Positions 25,760 to 35,448 are shown, counted from the first letter of the stretch. The stretch is 64,000 nucleotides of DNA from Streptomyces griseorubiginosus (GCF_001514195.1 NZ_KQ948734.1:1369076-1433075), one strand, 5' to 3'. Notes: generated from the sequence alone by a model not told the origin. Translations and numbers: made by a program.

Positions 25760-26560
25760 ATGGCCCTCGTCAACTGGCTCAAGCGCAATCTCGTCGTCAT
25801 CGCCGGGCTGATCACGCTCGGATATCTGCTGCTGCCGAACGTCGTCGTCACGGTGTTCTCCTTCAACAAACCGAAGGGGCGCTTCAACTACCAGTGGCAG
25901 CAGTTCTCCACGGACGCCTGGAAGGACCCCTGCGGGGTCGTCGGCATGTGCGGCTCGCTGTCGATCAGCCTCCAGATCGCCTTCTGGGCGACGGTCGGCG
26001 CGACCGTCCTCGGCAGCATGATCGCCTTCGCTCTGGTCCGTTACCGGTTCCGTGCGCGGGGCACCGTGAACTCGCTGATCTTCCTGCCGATGGCGATGCC
26101 CGAGGTCGTGATGGCGGCCTCGCTGCTCACCCTGTTCCTCAACCTGGGTGCCCAGCTGGGTTTCTGGACGATCCTGATCGCCCACATCATGTTCTGCCTC
26201 AGCTTCGTCGTCGTCGCCGTCAAGGCGCGCGTGATGTCGATGGACCCCCGCCTGGAGGAGGCGGCCCGGGATCTGTACGCGAGTCCCGTCCAGACCTTCC
26301 TCCGGGTGACCCTGCCCATCGCGGCCCCCGGAATCGCCGCGGGCGCGTTGCTGTCCTTCGCGCTCTCCTTCGACGACTTCATCATCACCAATTTCAACGC
26401 GGGCTCGACCGTCACCTTCCCCATGTTCGTCTGGGGATCGGCGCAGCGCGGAACCCCGGTGCAGATCAATGTCATCGGTACGGCCATGTTCCTGGTCGCC
26501 GTACTCCTGGTGCTGACCTCGATGGTGATCAGCAACCGCCGTAACAAGCAAAAGGCGTAA
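25760..26560 (+). CDS. potC: Polyamine ABC transporter permease (PotC-like)
   Basis: 266-residue second permease subunit, about six helices (LVVIAGLITLGYLLLPNVVVTVFSF at the N terminus). EAA loop LEEAARDLYASPVQTFLRVTLPIAAPG and the SFDDFIITNFNAGSTVTFPMFVWG segment are typical of PotC. Residues WKDPCGVVGMCG contain two close cysteines in an external loop, an unusual feature. The FAD oxidase gene follows after 36 nt on the same strand. Confidence 0.92.
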   Translation: MALVNWLKRNLVVIAGLITLGYLLLPNVVVTVFSFNKPKGRFNYQWQQFSTDAWKDPCGVVGMCGSLSISLQIAFWATVGATVLGSMIAFALVRYRFRARGTVNSLIFLPMAMPEVVMAASLLTLFLNLGAQLGFWTILIAHIMFCLSFVVVAVKARVMSMDPRLEEAARDLYASPVQTFLRVTLPIAAPGIAAGALLSFALSFDDFIITNFNAGSTVTFPMFVWGSAQRGTPVQINVIGTAMFLVAVLLVLTSMVISNRRNKQKA

Positions 26561-26596
26561 GCCCTTTTCACGAACCCCCTGTAGGGAGTTGAAATC

Positions 26597-28015
26597 ATGG
26601 CCCCGAGCGCCATGAGCCGTTGGACCACGTCACTTTCGGAAGCACAGCCGGTCCCGTACTGGCTGGACGACCCCGGCAGGCCCCATCCCGAGCCCGCCCT
26701 CACCGGCGCCGAGACCTGTGACCTGCTGGTCGTCGGCGGTGGGTACAGCGGGCTGTGGACCGCGCTCAACGCGAAGGAACGCGATCCGCAGCGGGACGTC
26801 GTCCTGCTGGAAGGCCGCGAGGTGGGCTGGGCCGCCTCCGGTCGCAACGGCGGCTTCTGCGCCGCCTCCCTCACCCACGGTCTGCCCAACGGGCTGACCC
26901 GCTGGCCGGACGAGATCGTGAAGCTCCAGGAGCTGGGCGCCCGCAACCTGGACGAGATCGAGAAGGCGGTCGCCCGGCACGACCTCGACTGCGAGTTCGA
27001 GCGCACCGGCGAGATCGACGTGGCGACCGAGACCTACCAGGCCTGGGAGCTGCGCGACTGGTACGAGGAGCTGCGGGAGAAGGGCCTCGCCGACGGCATC
27101 GACTTCCTGGACGCGGACGCGGTGCGGGAACAGGTCGCCTCGCCCACCTTCGAGGCGGGGCTGTGGGACCGCCGGGGCGTGGCCATGCTCAACCCGGCCA
27201 AGCTGGTCTGGGGCCTGAAGCGGGCGTGCCTGCGACTCGGCGTCCGGGTGTACGAGAACACGCCCGCCCTGGAGCTGAAGTCGTACGGCGCCGGCATGGC
27301 CGTACGCACTCCGTACGGCACCGTCAGGGCGCGCAAGGTGGCCCTCGGCACCAACATCTTCCCGAACCTGGTCAAGCGGGTACGGGCGTACACCGTGCCG
27401 GTCTACGACTACGCGCTGATGACCGAGCCGCTCAGCGAGGAGCAGCTCGCGGCGGTCGGCTGGAAGAACCGGCAGGGGCTCGGGGACTCGGCGAACCAGT
27501 TCCACTACTTCCGGCTCTCCGCCGACAACCGGATCCTGTGGGGCGGTTACGACGCCGTCTACCCCTACGGCGGCCGGGTCCGCGCGGAGTACGACGACCG
27601 GCCCGAGACGTACGCCAAGCTCGCCGGGCACTTCTTCACCTGCTTCCCGCAGCTGGAGGGAGTGCGCTTCACGCACGCGTGGGGCGGCGCGATCGACACC
27701 TGCTCGCGGTTCTCCGCGTTCTTCGGCACCGCCCACCAGGGCAAGGTCGCCTACGCGGCCGGCTACACGGGCCTCGGTGTCGGCGCGACCCGGTTCGGCG
27801 CGGACGTGATGCTGGATCTGCTGGCCGGGGAGCGCACCGAGCGGACCTCGCTGGCGATGGTCCGCAAGAAGCCGCTGCCGTTTCCACCGGAGCCCTTCGC
27901 CTGGACCGGCATCGCGCTGACCAAGTGGTCGCTGGCCCGCGCCGACGCGCACGGCGGCCGGCGCAATCTGTGGCTCAGGACGATGGACAAGTTCGGCCTG
28001 GGATTCGACAGCTGA
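26597..28015 (+). CDS. FAD-dependent oxidoreductase, gamma-glutamylputrescine oxidase type
   Basis: 472-residue DAO-fold flavoenzyme. FAD-binding dinucleotide motif LLVVGGGYSGLW near residue 38, then VVLLEGREVGWAASGRNGGF, which is the PuuB/OrdL signature, and a C-terminal second FAD contact in AYAAGYTGLGVGATRFGAD. PuuB oxidises gamma-glutamylputrescine to the aldehyde; here it follows a polyamine importer and shares its strand. That supports the gamma-glutamylated polyamine route, but other amines are possible. Start ATG 26597 has TAGGGAG eight nt upstream. No terminator is visible in the gap 28016-28135. Confidence 0.87.
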   Translation: MAPSAMSRWTTSLSEAQPVPYWLDDPGRPHPEPALTGAETCDLLVVGGGYSGLWTALNAKERDPQRDVVLLEGREVGWAASGRNGGFCAASLTHGLPNGLTRWPDEIVKLQELGARNLDEIEKAVARHDLDCEFERTGEIDVATETYQAWELRDWYEELREKGLADGIDFLDADAVREQVASPTFEAGLWDRRGVAMLNPAKLVWGLKRACLRLGVRVYENTPALELKSYGAGMAVRTPYGTVRARKVALGTNIFPNLVKRVRAYTVPVYDYALMTEPLSEEQLAAVGWKNRQGLGDSANQFHYFRLSADNRILWGGYDAVYPYGGRVRAEYDDRPETYAKLAGHFFTCFPQLEGVRFTHAWGGAIDTCSRFSAFFGTAHQGKVAYAAGYTGLGVGATRFGADVMLDLLAGERTERTSLAMVRKKPLPFPPEPFAWTGIALTKWSLARADAHGGRRNLWLRTMDKFGLGFDS

Positions 28016-28135
28016 ACGATCGTAGGTGATCTGACTCACTCCAAAGGGTGGTCAGAACCCGCGTAATGCCTGCCGGGGGACCTTCCTCTCCCTCGTGACG
28101 CGACCAGCGTCGACGAGAGACAGGGAGGTCTTCTC

Positions 28136-28594
28136 ATGACTGGGGCGAAGACGGCGGTCGAGTGGCTGGCATCCGTCGCACCGGATCCCGAGGCCTGCCG
28201 CTGGGAGTGGGAGCGCAACCCCCTCGGGGTGGCGCTGCTGCCGGCGGGCAAGGCCTGGGACGTCCTGATCCTGCCGGGCGAGCTCGGCTTTCCCACGCTC
28301 GACGTCCTCACCCGCATCCTCGACCAGCTCGGCCCGGTGCTCGTCGACTTCGGCGACGCGCGCATGGGCTTCTTCGTGCCGCCGGGCACCGCGGCCCGCT
28401 GGCTGGGCACCGGCATCCGCACGGCGGGCGCCGGTACGTGGATCGTGGTGCCGTACCCGGGCCGGGTGGCCGGCGCCGGCGTGCGCTGGCTGGTCCCACC
28501 GGACGGCTCGGGCACCCTCACCGACCCGGCCCTGCTCGAACTGGCGATGCACGAGGCGGCGGCGGGCCTGGCGACGGAACAGGGGGACGGCTGA
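28136..28594 (+). CDS. Hypothetical conserved actinobacterial protein
   Basis: 152 residues, no signal peptide or membrane helix. It reads as a compact alpha/beta protein: CRWEWERNPLGVALLPAGKAWDVLILPG, then LVDFGDARMGFFVPPGTAARW, WIVVPYPGRVAG and RWLVPPDGSGTLTDPALL. The pattern is faintly like the N-terminal part of bifunctional primase-polymerase proteins, but catalytic acids cannot be placed, so I give no function. GGGAGG lies nine nt before the ATG. A perfect 10-bp hairpin follows the stop. Confidence 0.65.
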   Translation: MTGAKTAVEWLASVAPDPEACRWEWERNPLGVALLPAGKAWDVLILPGELGFPTLDVLTRILDQLGPVLVDFGDARMGFFVPPGTAARWLGTGIRTAGAGTWIVVPYPGRVAGAGVRWLVPPDGSGTLTDPALLELAMHEAAAGLATEQGDG

Positions 28595-28626
28595 GGCGAC
28601 GGCTGATCTAACACACACCGCGCTGT

Positions 28627-28650
28627 CGTCGGCCGCCCGTGCGGCCGACG
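28627..28650 (+). terminator. Hairpin terminator of the hypothetical gene
   Basis: Perfect 10-bp inverted repeat CGTCGGCCGC / GCGGCCGACG with a CCGT tetraloop, 32 nt after the stop at 28594. The rest of the gap to 28860 holds nothing recognisable. Confidence 0.75.
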
Positions 28651-28860
28651 CGGACCGCACCGCCCTGTGCACAGCGGGAGTGCGGCGCTGCGGGCATCCC
28701 CCGCCGGCAGCGGCCACGTCCAGTGTGCTCAGGGGTTCGGCGGTGGTTGTGGCGTGTGAGGGGGAGTCGGAGGGCCGTGCGCGTCCAGGGGCCAGTGCCG
28801 ATCGTGAGGGATTGGACCAGAGGAGACAGCGGCGGCCACGCCCAGGGTGCCCCCGGGGGT

Positions 28861-29685
28861 TCAGTGGCGGCTGTGGCGCGCGAGTAGGAGACGGAAAGCC
28901 AGCAGGAGGTCGGCGCTGAGGAGCCAGCTCGCCACCACGTCCAGGGGCCAGTGGAAGCCGTGGCGGATCAGGCCGAAGGAGACGGCGAGGACGGCGAGGG
29001 TGCAGGTGAGGACGAGGGCTCGGCGGGAGCGGGGCGTGCGGAGCCAGGGGAGGACCAGGAGGGTCGCGGCGCCGTAGGCGATGGCCGCGGTGGCGGTGTG
29101 TCCGGAGGGGAAGTAGCCGGTCGCGGGCGGGACGACCGGGGTGCCCGGGCGGTCCGTGAGTACCTTGAGCGGCACGATCAGGGCCGGGACCAGGGCCATC
29201 ATGACGGCCGCCGCGACGGGTGGGAGCCACCAGCGGTCCGTGGCGGCACGGCGGCCACGCCAGGACGAGAAGAGGATCGCGGCCACCAGGACCGGCACCG
29301 CGACGGCGATGTTGCCGAGGTCGGCCAGGAGCGCCGAGACGCGGTCCGGGTGGATCAGCGCGCGGCTGACCCGTTCGTCGACACGCAGAAGCGGCCCGTC
29401 CTCGACGACCTGCCAGGTGATCAGGGCGAAGAGGAGGGCCGGAATGCCGAGAAGGAGGATGAGGAAGGCCGGCCGCCCCGGAACAGGGGGGGTGGTTCCG
29501 GGGCGGCCGATCAGACCGGGTCGTCGGCCGCCCCGGGGGGTTTGGGGCGGGCGACTGTCCGATCGGTGAGGAGATCCGGAGCCAGAGGCTCCAGTAGTGT
29601 GCGCGAGGGCACGACCAGGTCGAAGCTGGGGAGGCCCCGGCCTGGCGTCGCCCACAGTCCCCTGTGGGCGGGGTGTATCTCTCAT
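28861..29685 (-). CDS. PAP2 superfamily phosphatase (membrane)
   Basis: Up to 274 residues; five or six hydrophobic segments from residue 70 on. The three phosphatase motifs are present: KVLTDRPG (KxxxxxxRP type), PSGHTA and SFGLIRHGFHWPLDV (SRxxxxxHxxxD type, with G for R). These enzymes dephosphorylate lipid or prenyl phosphates at the membrane. The start is uncertain: the frame is open far upstream, and the Arg/Pro-rich first 65 residues may not be translated. ATG 29685 is a cautious choice without a good Shine-Dalgarno sequence. Confidence 0.75.
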   Translation of the reverse strand: MRDTPRPQGTVGDARPGPPQLRPGRALAHTTGASGSGSPHRSDSRPPQTPRGGRRPGLIGRPGTTPPVPGRPAFLILLLGIPALLFALITWQVVEDGPLLRVDERVSRALIHPDRVSALLADLGNIAVAVPVLVAAILFSSWRGRRAATDRWWLPPVAAAVMMALVPALIVPLKVLTDRPGTPVVPPATGYFPSGHTATAAIAYGAATLLVLPWLRTPRSRRALVLTCTLAVLAVSFGLIRHGFHWPLDVVASWLLSADLLLAFRLLLARHSRH

Positions 29686-29820
29686 CTGGGTAGAACCTAC
29701 GGCAGCGCGAGGGCGTACGACAGGCGGAATCCCGTCCTCACCGTCACCTCGCACCACTTCTTCACACCCTCTGACCCTCGCCACCTCAGCCCCGGATCCC
29801 GCTGTGCTCCGGCTGTGCCG

Positions 29821-31155
29821 TCAGACGCCGGCGAAGGCCTGCTCGATGATGTCGAGACCCTCGTTCAGCAGGTCCTCGCCGATGACCAGCGGGGGCAGGA
29901 AGCGCAGCACGTTGCCGTAGGTGCCGCAGGTCAGGACCAGCAGGCCCTCCTGGTGGCAGGCCTTGGCGAGCGCGGCGGTCGCCTCCGGGTTCGGCTCCTT
30001 GGTCGTACGGTCCTTGACCAGCTCGATGGCGATCATGGCGCCGCGACCACGGATGTCCCCGATGACGTCGAACTTCTCGGCCATGGCGGACAGCCGGGCC
30101 TTCATGGTGGCCTCGATCGCCTTCGCCCGCGCGTTGAGGTCGAGCTCCTTCATGGTCTCGATGGCGCCGAGCGCACCGGCGCAGGCCACCGGGTTGCCGC
30201 CGTAGGTGCCGCCGAGGCCGCCCGCGTGCGCCGCGTCCATGATCTCCGCGCGGCCGGTGACGGCGGCGAGCGGAAGGCCGCCGGCGATGCCCTTGGCGGT
30301 GGTGATCAGGTCCGGGACGATGCCCTCGTCCTCGCAGGCGAACCACTGGCCGGTGCGGCAGAAGCCGGACTGGATCTCGTCGGCGACGAAGACGATGCCG
30401 TTGGCCTTGGCGAACTCGCTGATCGCGGGCAGGAAGCCCTTCGCGGGCTCGATGAAGCCGCCCTCGCCGAGGACCGGCTCGATGATGATCGCGGCGACGT
30501 TCTCCGGGCCGACCTGCTTGGTGATCTGGTCGATGGCCTGCGCGGCGGCCTCGGGGCCGGCGTTCTCGGGGCCGGTCGGCCAGCGGTAGCCGTAGGCGAC
30601 GGGGACGCGGTACACCTCGGGCGCGAAGGGTCCGAAGCCGTGCTTGTACGGCATGTTCTTCGCGGTCAGCGCCATGGTGAGGTTGGTGCGGCCGTGGTAG
30701 CCGTGGTCGAAGACGACGACGGCCTGGCGCTTGGTGTACGCCCGCGCGATCTTGACCGCGTTCTCGACGGCCTCGGCGCCGGAGTTGAACAGGGCGGACT
30801 TCTTGGCGTGGTCGCCCGGGGTCAGCTCGGCCAGCGCCTCCGCGACCTCCACGTAGCCCTCGTACGGGGTGACCATGAAACAGGTGTGGGTGAAGTCGGC
30901 GAGCTGGGCGCCCGCCCTGCGGACGACGGCCTCGGCGGAGGCGCCGACGCTGGTCACGGCGATGCCGGAACCGAAGTCGATGAGCCGGTTCCCGTCGACG
31001 TCCTCGATGATCCCGCCGCCGGCGCGTGCCGTGAACACGGGCAGCACGGACCCCACGCCCTGCGCGACCGCGGCGAGGCGGCGGGCCTGGAGCTCCTGCG
31101 ACTTGGGGCCGGGGATGGGGGTGACGAGGCGGCGCTCCTGCGGAAGTGCGGTCAT
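29821..31155 (-). CDS. gabT: 4-aminobutyrate aminotransferase
   Basis: 444-residue class III PLP enzyme converting GABA and 2-oxoglutarate to succinic semialdehyde and glutamate. Evidence: FNSGAEAVENAVKIAR (phosphate cup), FDHGYHGRTNLTMALTAK, Asp259 in FVADEIQSGF and Schiff-base Lys288 in TTAKGIAGGLPLAAV, all as in GabT. The substrate-selecting GTYGGNP segment is also present. AGGAG lies 7 nt before the ATG. A PucR-type regulator and a succinic-semialdehyde-type dehydrogenase lie 2.5-6 kb away, so the GABA end of the pathway is encoded here. Confidence 0.92.
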   Translation of the reverse strand: MTALPQERRLVTPIPGPKSQELQARRLAAVAQGVGSVLPVFTARAGGGIIEDVDGNRLIDFGSGIAVTSVGASAEAVVRRAGAQLADFTHTCFMVTPYEGYVEVAEALAELTPGDHAKKSALFNSGAEAVENAVKIARAYTKRQAVVVFDHGYHGRTNLTMALTAKNMPYKHGFGPFAPEVYRVPVAYGYRWPTGPENAGPEAAAQAIDQITKQVGPENVAAIIIEPVLGEGGFIEPAKGFLPAISEFAKANGIVFVADEIQSGFCRTGQWFACEDEGIVPDLITTAKGIAGGLPLAAVTGRAEIMDAAHAGGLGGTYGGNPVACAGALGAIETMKELDLNARAKAIEATMKARLSAMAEKFDVIGDIRGRGAMIAIELVKDRTTKEPNPEATAALAKACHQEGLLVLTCGTYGNVLRFLPPLVIGEDLLNEGLDIIEQAFAGV

Positions 31156-31391
31156 GAGGGGCTCCTGGGGTGTTGCCGACGCTTACCTTCTCTTCTCGCA
31201 GGCTAGGTCGGGGGACGGGGGGTGGGCATGCTCCATGTGGGCGTTGTCCGAGCGGTCTGTTGTCCGTGGTGGACATAGCCGGTTTCCGCGGCGGTGTGAC
31301 GCCGCGGCCGCGCAATCGGTGAACTCCCCTTGCGGCCGCGTTAGATTGACCGCTGACGGTGGACGGAACGGCTGGTCAGGGAGCAGGGGCG

Positions 31392-33497
31392 ATGGACAGC
31401 GACGGGACGCAGGACGCGCGGGGTACGCATGCGAATCCTGTGCCACGAGCACGCTCCGTGATGCCGCCGATGCCCACGGAAGCGCCTTCGGCACGGCCCC
31501 AGGACGGCTCGGCCTTCCTGACGTGGCTACGGACGCCCAGGCCGGAGGCGGTGCCGGGGGTGTGGCGGTTCGGGTACACGGCGCGGGCGCAGGCGGAGGC
31601 GGAGGAGACTCCGACGCGGCAGCTTCTGAGCGGAGCCGTCATCGCGTTCCTGGTCGGCTGGCTGGCATGGTCGCTGCTGTGGAATCGATACCTCGGTGGA
31701 TGGTGGGTGCTGCCACTGGAACTTTTCACTCCGGATTCGTGGCGCCACGACACCGGGCTGGGCGGGGCGATCCTTTGGTACGGCTACTACACCCTGATCG
31801 CCCTTGCGATCATGCTGGTTGTCGGTCGACTCGGGCGCTGGGGAGAAGTCTGGCGTCGCTTTGGCCCGTCGGCCTGGGGCAAAGCTGTTCCAACTCTTGA
31901 GCGGACCTCGATTCCCGAGAACGATCCGGCCGAATATCCCCAGCTCCGTGCCGCCGGTGCCGTGGACGCCGCCGAGCGGCTTGCTGCTGATGCCAGGGCC
32001 GGGGTGATGCGGGATGTGGATCATGCGCGGATCCTCAGGGCGTGGCAGGGCGTGCGCGGTGGGCGGTTCAGTCTCGCCACCTTCACCGGCACCGTTCTGA
32101 AGGACGGCGCCGCCGCCTGTGTGCACCCCTCCGGCGCCCGCGACCTGCCCGGCCGGATCGCCCGGCACGACCTGCTGACCGGGCAGGTGCGGCTCGGGAC
32201 CACGGCGGACGACGCGCGCAACCCGTACGCCTACCGGGGGACCGGCCTCGGCCTCGACCCCGAACTGCTCGGCACCTCGCTGGTCGCCGTCGGACCGGCC
32301 GGGTCCGGGAAGACCGGGACCGTCGTCAGGCCGCTCGCCGAGTCGCTGTGTCTGCACGCCCTCGCCGGGCGGGCCGCCGTCGTGGTGGTCGGTGCGGCGG
32401 GCGCGGGGCTCGGACCGGCCGACGCCTACGACGTCGTCGTACAGATCGGGAATCCGGAGTCGGTGTACGACCTCGACCTCTACGGGGGGACCACCGACCC
32501 CGACGAGGCCGCCGCCGTGCTCGCGGAAGCACTCGTGGGGGACCTCGCCGAGCCGCACCAGGGCGGCGACACCCGGCGCTCCACCACCGTGCTCGCCCAG
32601 CTGCTCGGACCGTTCCGCGCGGTGCACGGCCGCTTTCCCTCCGTACCGGAGCTGCGGCAGCTGCTCGACGGCGCGCCCGCCCCGCTGGCCGCGCTGCGCA
32701 AGGGGCTCCAGGCCTCCGGGCAGGAGTCGCTGCTGCGCGAACTGGACGCGCGGGAGCGGCAGATGGGGAATCCGGGGGATGTCGGCGGGATTCTCGCGGA
32801 CCGGGTCGCGCTGCTCGACCGGCCCGCCTTCGCCGCGTTCTTCGACACGTCGGGCCAGTCGCGGCCGTTCTCGCTGAAGGCCCTGGACCATCCGGTGCGG
32901 GTGCGGATCGACCTGCCCCAGCGCGGGCACGCCGACGCCTCGCGGATGCTGGCGCGGCTGGTGCTCGCGCAGTTCACGGCGAGTGTCGCGGTGCGCGAGG
33001 ACCGGTCGCTGTTCGCCTGTCTGGTCCTCGACGACGCCACCGGGGTCGTGACGCCGGAGGCCGTGCGGGGCATCCAGCGGCTGCGGTCCGGCAACGCCGG
33101 CGTCGTACTGACCCTGCGGACCCTCGACGACGTGCCCAGGCCCCTGCGCGGACCTCTCCTCGGGGCCACCGGGTGCCGGATGGCGCTGTCGGGGCTCACC
33201 CCGTGGGACGGGCAGGACTTCGCCGAGGTGTGGGGCAAGGAGTGGATCGAGGCCCGGGACGTCACCGACCGGCAGATCATCGCGGAGACCCCGGCCGGCA
33301 AGGTGCTGCACGCCGTGCGCCAGGTGATCACCGGCAAGGCGCCGACCGCCCGGGCGGTGACCGTTCGGCAGGTCGAGCGGGAGCGGTGGTCCGCCTCCGA
33401 GCTCGCGCACGGGGTGCCGCCGGGGCACGCGGTGCTGTCCCTGACCAGCGTGAAGGGAGAACACGCGCCGCCGCTGCTGGTGGATCTGCGCGGATGA
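31392..33497 (+). CDS. Membrane-anchored P-loop ATPase, function unknown
   Basis: 701 residues. A disordered N terminus is followed by two hydrophobic helices, near 63-85 (SGAVIAFLVGWLAWSLLWN) and 118-140 (ILWYGYYTLIALAIMLVVG). A cytoplasmic ATPase part then carries Walker A VGPAGSGKTG near residue 300 and a Walker-B-like FACLVLDDATG near 540. The layout (two helices then an FtsK/TraD-like ATPase, arginine-rich C-terminal strand) resembles coupling or segregation ATPases, but I see no DNA-binding domain. ATG 31392 chosen; a GTG at 31359 is in frame. It is divergent from gabT. Confidence 0.72.
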   Translation: MDSDGTQDARGTHANPVPRARSVMPPMPTEAPSARPQDGSAFLTWLRTPRPEAVPGVWRFGYTARAQAEAEETPTRQLLSGAVIAFLVGWLAWSLLWNRYLGGWWVLPLELFTPDSWRHDTGLGGAILWYGYYTLIALAIMLVVGRLGRWGEVWRRFGPSAWGKAVPTLERTSIPENDPAEYPQLRAAGAVDAAERLAADARAGVMRDVDHARILRAWQGVRGGRFSLATFTGTVLKDGAAACVHPSGARDLPGRIARHDLLTGQVRLGTTADDARNPYAYRGTGLGLDPELLGTSLVAVGPAGSGKTGTVVRPLAESLCLHALAGRAAVVVVGAAGAGLGPADAYDVVVQIGNPESVYDLDLYGGTTDPDEAAAVLAEALVGDLAEPHQGGDTRRSTTVLAQLLGPFRAVHGRFPSVPELRQLLDGAPAPLAALRKGLQASGQESLLRELDARERQMGNPGDVGGILADRVALLDRPAFAAFFDTSGQSRPFSLKALDHPVRVRIDLPQRGHADASRMLARLVLAQFTASVAVREDRSLFACLVLDDATGVVTPEAVRGIQRLRSGNAGVVLTLRTLDDVPRPLRGPLLGATGCRMALSGLTPWDGQDFAEVWGKEWIEARDVTDRQIIAETPAGKVLHAVRQVITGKAPTARAVTVRQVERERWSASELAHGVPPGHAVLSLTSVKGEHAPPLLVDLRG

Positions 33498-33513
33498 GGT
33501 GACCCGGGGACCG

Positions 33514-33519
33514 TACAGT
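33514..33519 (+). promoter_or_regulatory. -10 hexamer before the PucR regulator gene
   Basis: TACAGT fits the Streptomyces -10 pattern; it predicts a leader of about 100 nt before the ATG at 33628. No -35 is evident. Confidence 0.4.
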
Positions 33520-33627
33520 GAGGCAGAATTCTTCCAGGCCGTTCATACACGGCGGCCAAAAGATCACGCCTCACGCACCCGAGCATCCCGCACCCGAGAT
33601 CACACCTCTCCGAAGGTCCCAGGCCTC

Positions 33628-35334
33628 ATGCCTCCCACCCTCGCCTCGCTCGTCCACCACTCCGCGCTCAAGCTGACCGTGCGCGCGGGCGAGGACCGGC
33701 TGGACGTGCCCGTCCGCTGGGCACACGTCAGCGAACTCGCCGATCCCGTGCCCTACATGGAGGGCGGCGAGCTGCTGCTGATCACCGCGCTGAAGCTGGA
33801 CGCGGAGGACCCCGAGGCCATGCGGCGGTACGTGAAGCGGCTGGTCGGAGCGGGGGTCGTCGGCCTCGGTTTCGCCGTCGGCGTGAACTACGAGGACATC
33901 CCCGCGGCCCTCGTCGACGCCGCCCGCGACGAGGGACTGCCGCTGCTCGAAGTGCCGCGCCGCACCCCCTTCCTCGCCATCAGCAAGGCGGTCTCCGCGG
34001 CGATCGCGGCCGACCAGTACCGTTCCGTCACCGCCGGTTTCGCCGCCCAGCGCGAGCTCACCCGGCAGGCCCTCACCGACGGCCCGGAAGGGCTGCTCGC
34101 CGCGCTCGCCTCCCAGGTGAACGGCTGGACGGCGCTCTACGACGCGTCGGGCGCCGTCGTCGCCACCGCCCCGGAGTGGGCGGGCCGCCGGGCGGCGCGG
34201 ATCACCGCCGACGTGGAACGGCTGCGGGAGCGGCCCGCACCCGCCTCCTCCGTGGTCGCCGGCCCCGAGGACGACGACCGGGTGGAACTGCACACCCTCG
34301 GCACCGGGCGCCGGCCGCGTGCCGCGCTGGCCGTCGGCACGGCCGCCGCCCCCGGCACCGCCGAGCGGTACGCGGTGCACTCGGCGATCGCGCTGCTCAC
34401 CCTCACCACCGAGCGCTCCCGTTCCCTGCACGCGGCCGAGCAGCGGATCGGCGCCGCCGTCCTGCGGATGCTGCTCGCGGGGGAGCCGGAGCACGCGCGC
34501 ACGGTCGCGGGCGACCTGTACGGCGGGCTCCTGGACGCGCCCTTCCGGCTGGTCGTCGCCGAACCGGCGGCGGTGCGGATGTCCGTCGACTCGCACGCAC
34601 ACCTGGACGCCAAGGCCGCCGCGGCGGGCTCGGGAGCCCTCGGCGGCCCGAACGGCGATCCGCTGGCCGCGCTCACCGAGATCGTGGAGTCGGCCGCCGC
34701 GCGGGCGGGGGAGGCCGTGCTGGTCGTGCCCGAGACGGACGGCGAGGGCCGGCGACTGGTCGTGCTGGCCGCGGACGGCGGTGCCGCGGTGGCCGCCTGC
34801 GCGGACCACGCGGCGGAGCTGGAGGCCGCGCGGGCCGGCGCGGCACGCGAGGCGCCCGCGCAGGGCGGCGCCGGGGCCCAGGGCCGGCCGGTCGCGGTCC
34901 GCGACGAGGACGAGCTGGTGATCGGGGTCTCCGCGCCGGTCGGGCCGATCGCCGCCGCCGCGGGATACAAGCAGGCCGAACAGGCGCTGTCGGTGGCCCG
35001 GCGGCGGGGCCGGCTCTACGCCGAGCACGAGCAGCTGGCCTCCGGGTCCGTGCTGCCGCTGCTCGCCGACGACGCGGTCAGGGCGTTCGCGGACAGCCTG
35101 CTGCGGCCCCTGTACGAACACGACGCGACCGGCCGCGGCGACCTGATCGCCTCCCTGCGGGCCTGGCTCTCCCGGCACGGGCAGTGGGACGCGGCCGCCG
35201 CCGACCTGGGCGTCCACCGGCACACCCTGCGCTACCGGATGCGCCGGGTCGAGGAGATCCTGGGCCGCTCCCTGGACGATCCGGACGTCCGCATGGAGCT
35301 GTGGCTGGCACTGAAGGCGACCACGACGGAGTAG
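33628..35334 (+). CDS. PucR family transcriptional regulator
   Basis: 568-residue regulator. The N-terminal PucR (purine-catabolism regulator) domain is LTVRAGEDRLDVPVRWAHVSEL near residues 13-32, ELLLITALKL and AVSAAIAADQY; a GGDEF-like middle region follows, and a C-terminal helix-turn-helix (WDAAAADLGVHRHTLRYRMRRVEEILG) lies near 525-550. PucR members often activate amine, GABA or purine catabolism; its position between gabT and the succinic-semialdehyde-type dehydrogenase suggests GABA control. A long Ala-rich insertion (EAARAGAAREAPAQGGAGAQ) lies near residue 410. The ATG at 33628 has a weak AGG upstream. Confidence 0.88.
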   Translation: MPPTLASLVHHSALKLTVRAGEDRLDVPVRWAHVSELADPVPYMEGGELLLITALKLDAEDPEAMRRYVKRLVGAGVVGLGFAVGVNYEDIPAALVDAARDEGLPLLEVPRRTPFLAISKAVSAAIAADQYRSVTAGFAAQRELTRQALTDGPEGLLAALASQVNGWTALYDASGAVVATAPEWAGRRAARITADVERLRERPAPASSVVAGPEDDDRVELHTLGTGRRPRAALAVGTAAAPGTAERYAVHSAIALLTLTTERSRSLHAAEQRIGAAVLRMLLAGEPEHARTVAGDLYGGLLDAPFRLVVAEPAAVRMSVDSHAHLDAKAAAAGSGALGGPNGDPLAALTEIVESAAARAGEAVLVVPETDGEGRRLVVLAADGGAAVAACADHAAELEAARAGAAREAPAQGGAGAQGRPVAVRDEDELVIGVSAPVGPIAAAAGYKQAEQALSVARRRGRLYAEHEQLASGSVLPLLADDAVRAFADSLLRPLYEHDATGRGDLIASLRAWLSRHGQWDAAAADLGVHRHTLRYRMRRVEEILGRSLDDPDVRMELWLALKATTTE

Positions 35335-35436
35335 GCCGGGCTGGACTGCGCACCCGCCTCCCCACTAGGCCGGGCTGGAGTGTGGATCCCCGTCACTACT
35401 ACACCCCGGACAAATCTGATTCCGGCCTCCCGGCCC

Positions 35437-35442
35437 TACGGT
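35437..35442 (+). promoter_or_regulatory. -10 hexamer of a leaderless or very short-leader promoter
   Basis: TACGGT matches all six positions of the Streptomyces -10 pattern and ends 6 nt before the ATG at 35449. The six bases between are GGAGGC, so the sequence that looks like a Shine-Dalgarno would be too close to the ATG and probably not transcribed. Confidence 0.55.
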
Positions 35443-35448
35443 GGAGGC

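Noticed and set aside
28861..29784. The long N-terminal extension of the PAP2 protein as real protein
   Set aside because: The first 65 or more residues are Arg/Pro/Gly-rich without structure, and no Shine-Dalgarno supports the upstream start; a shorter start is likely.
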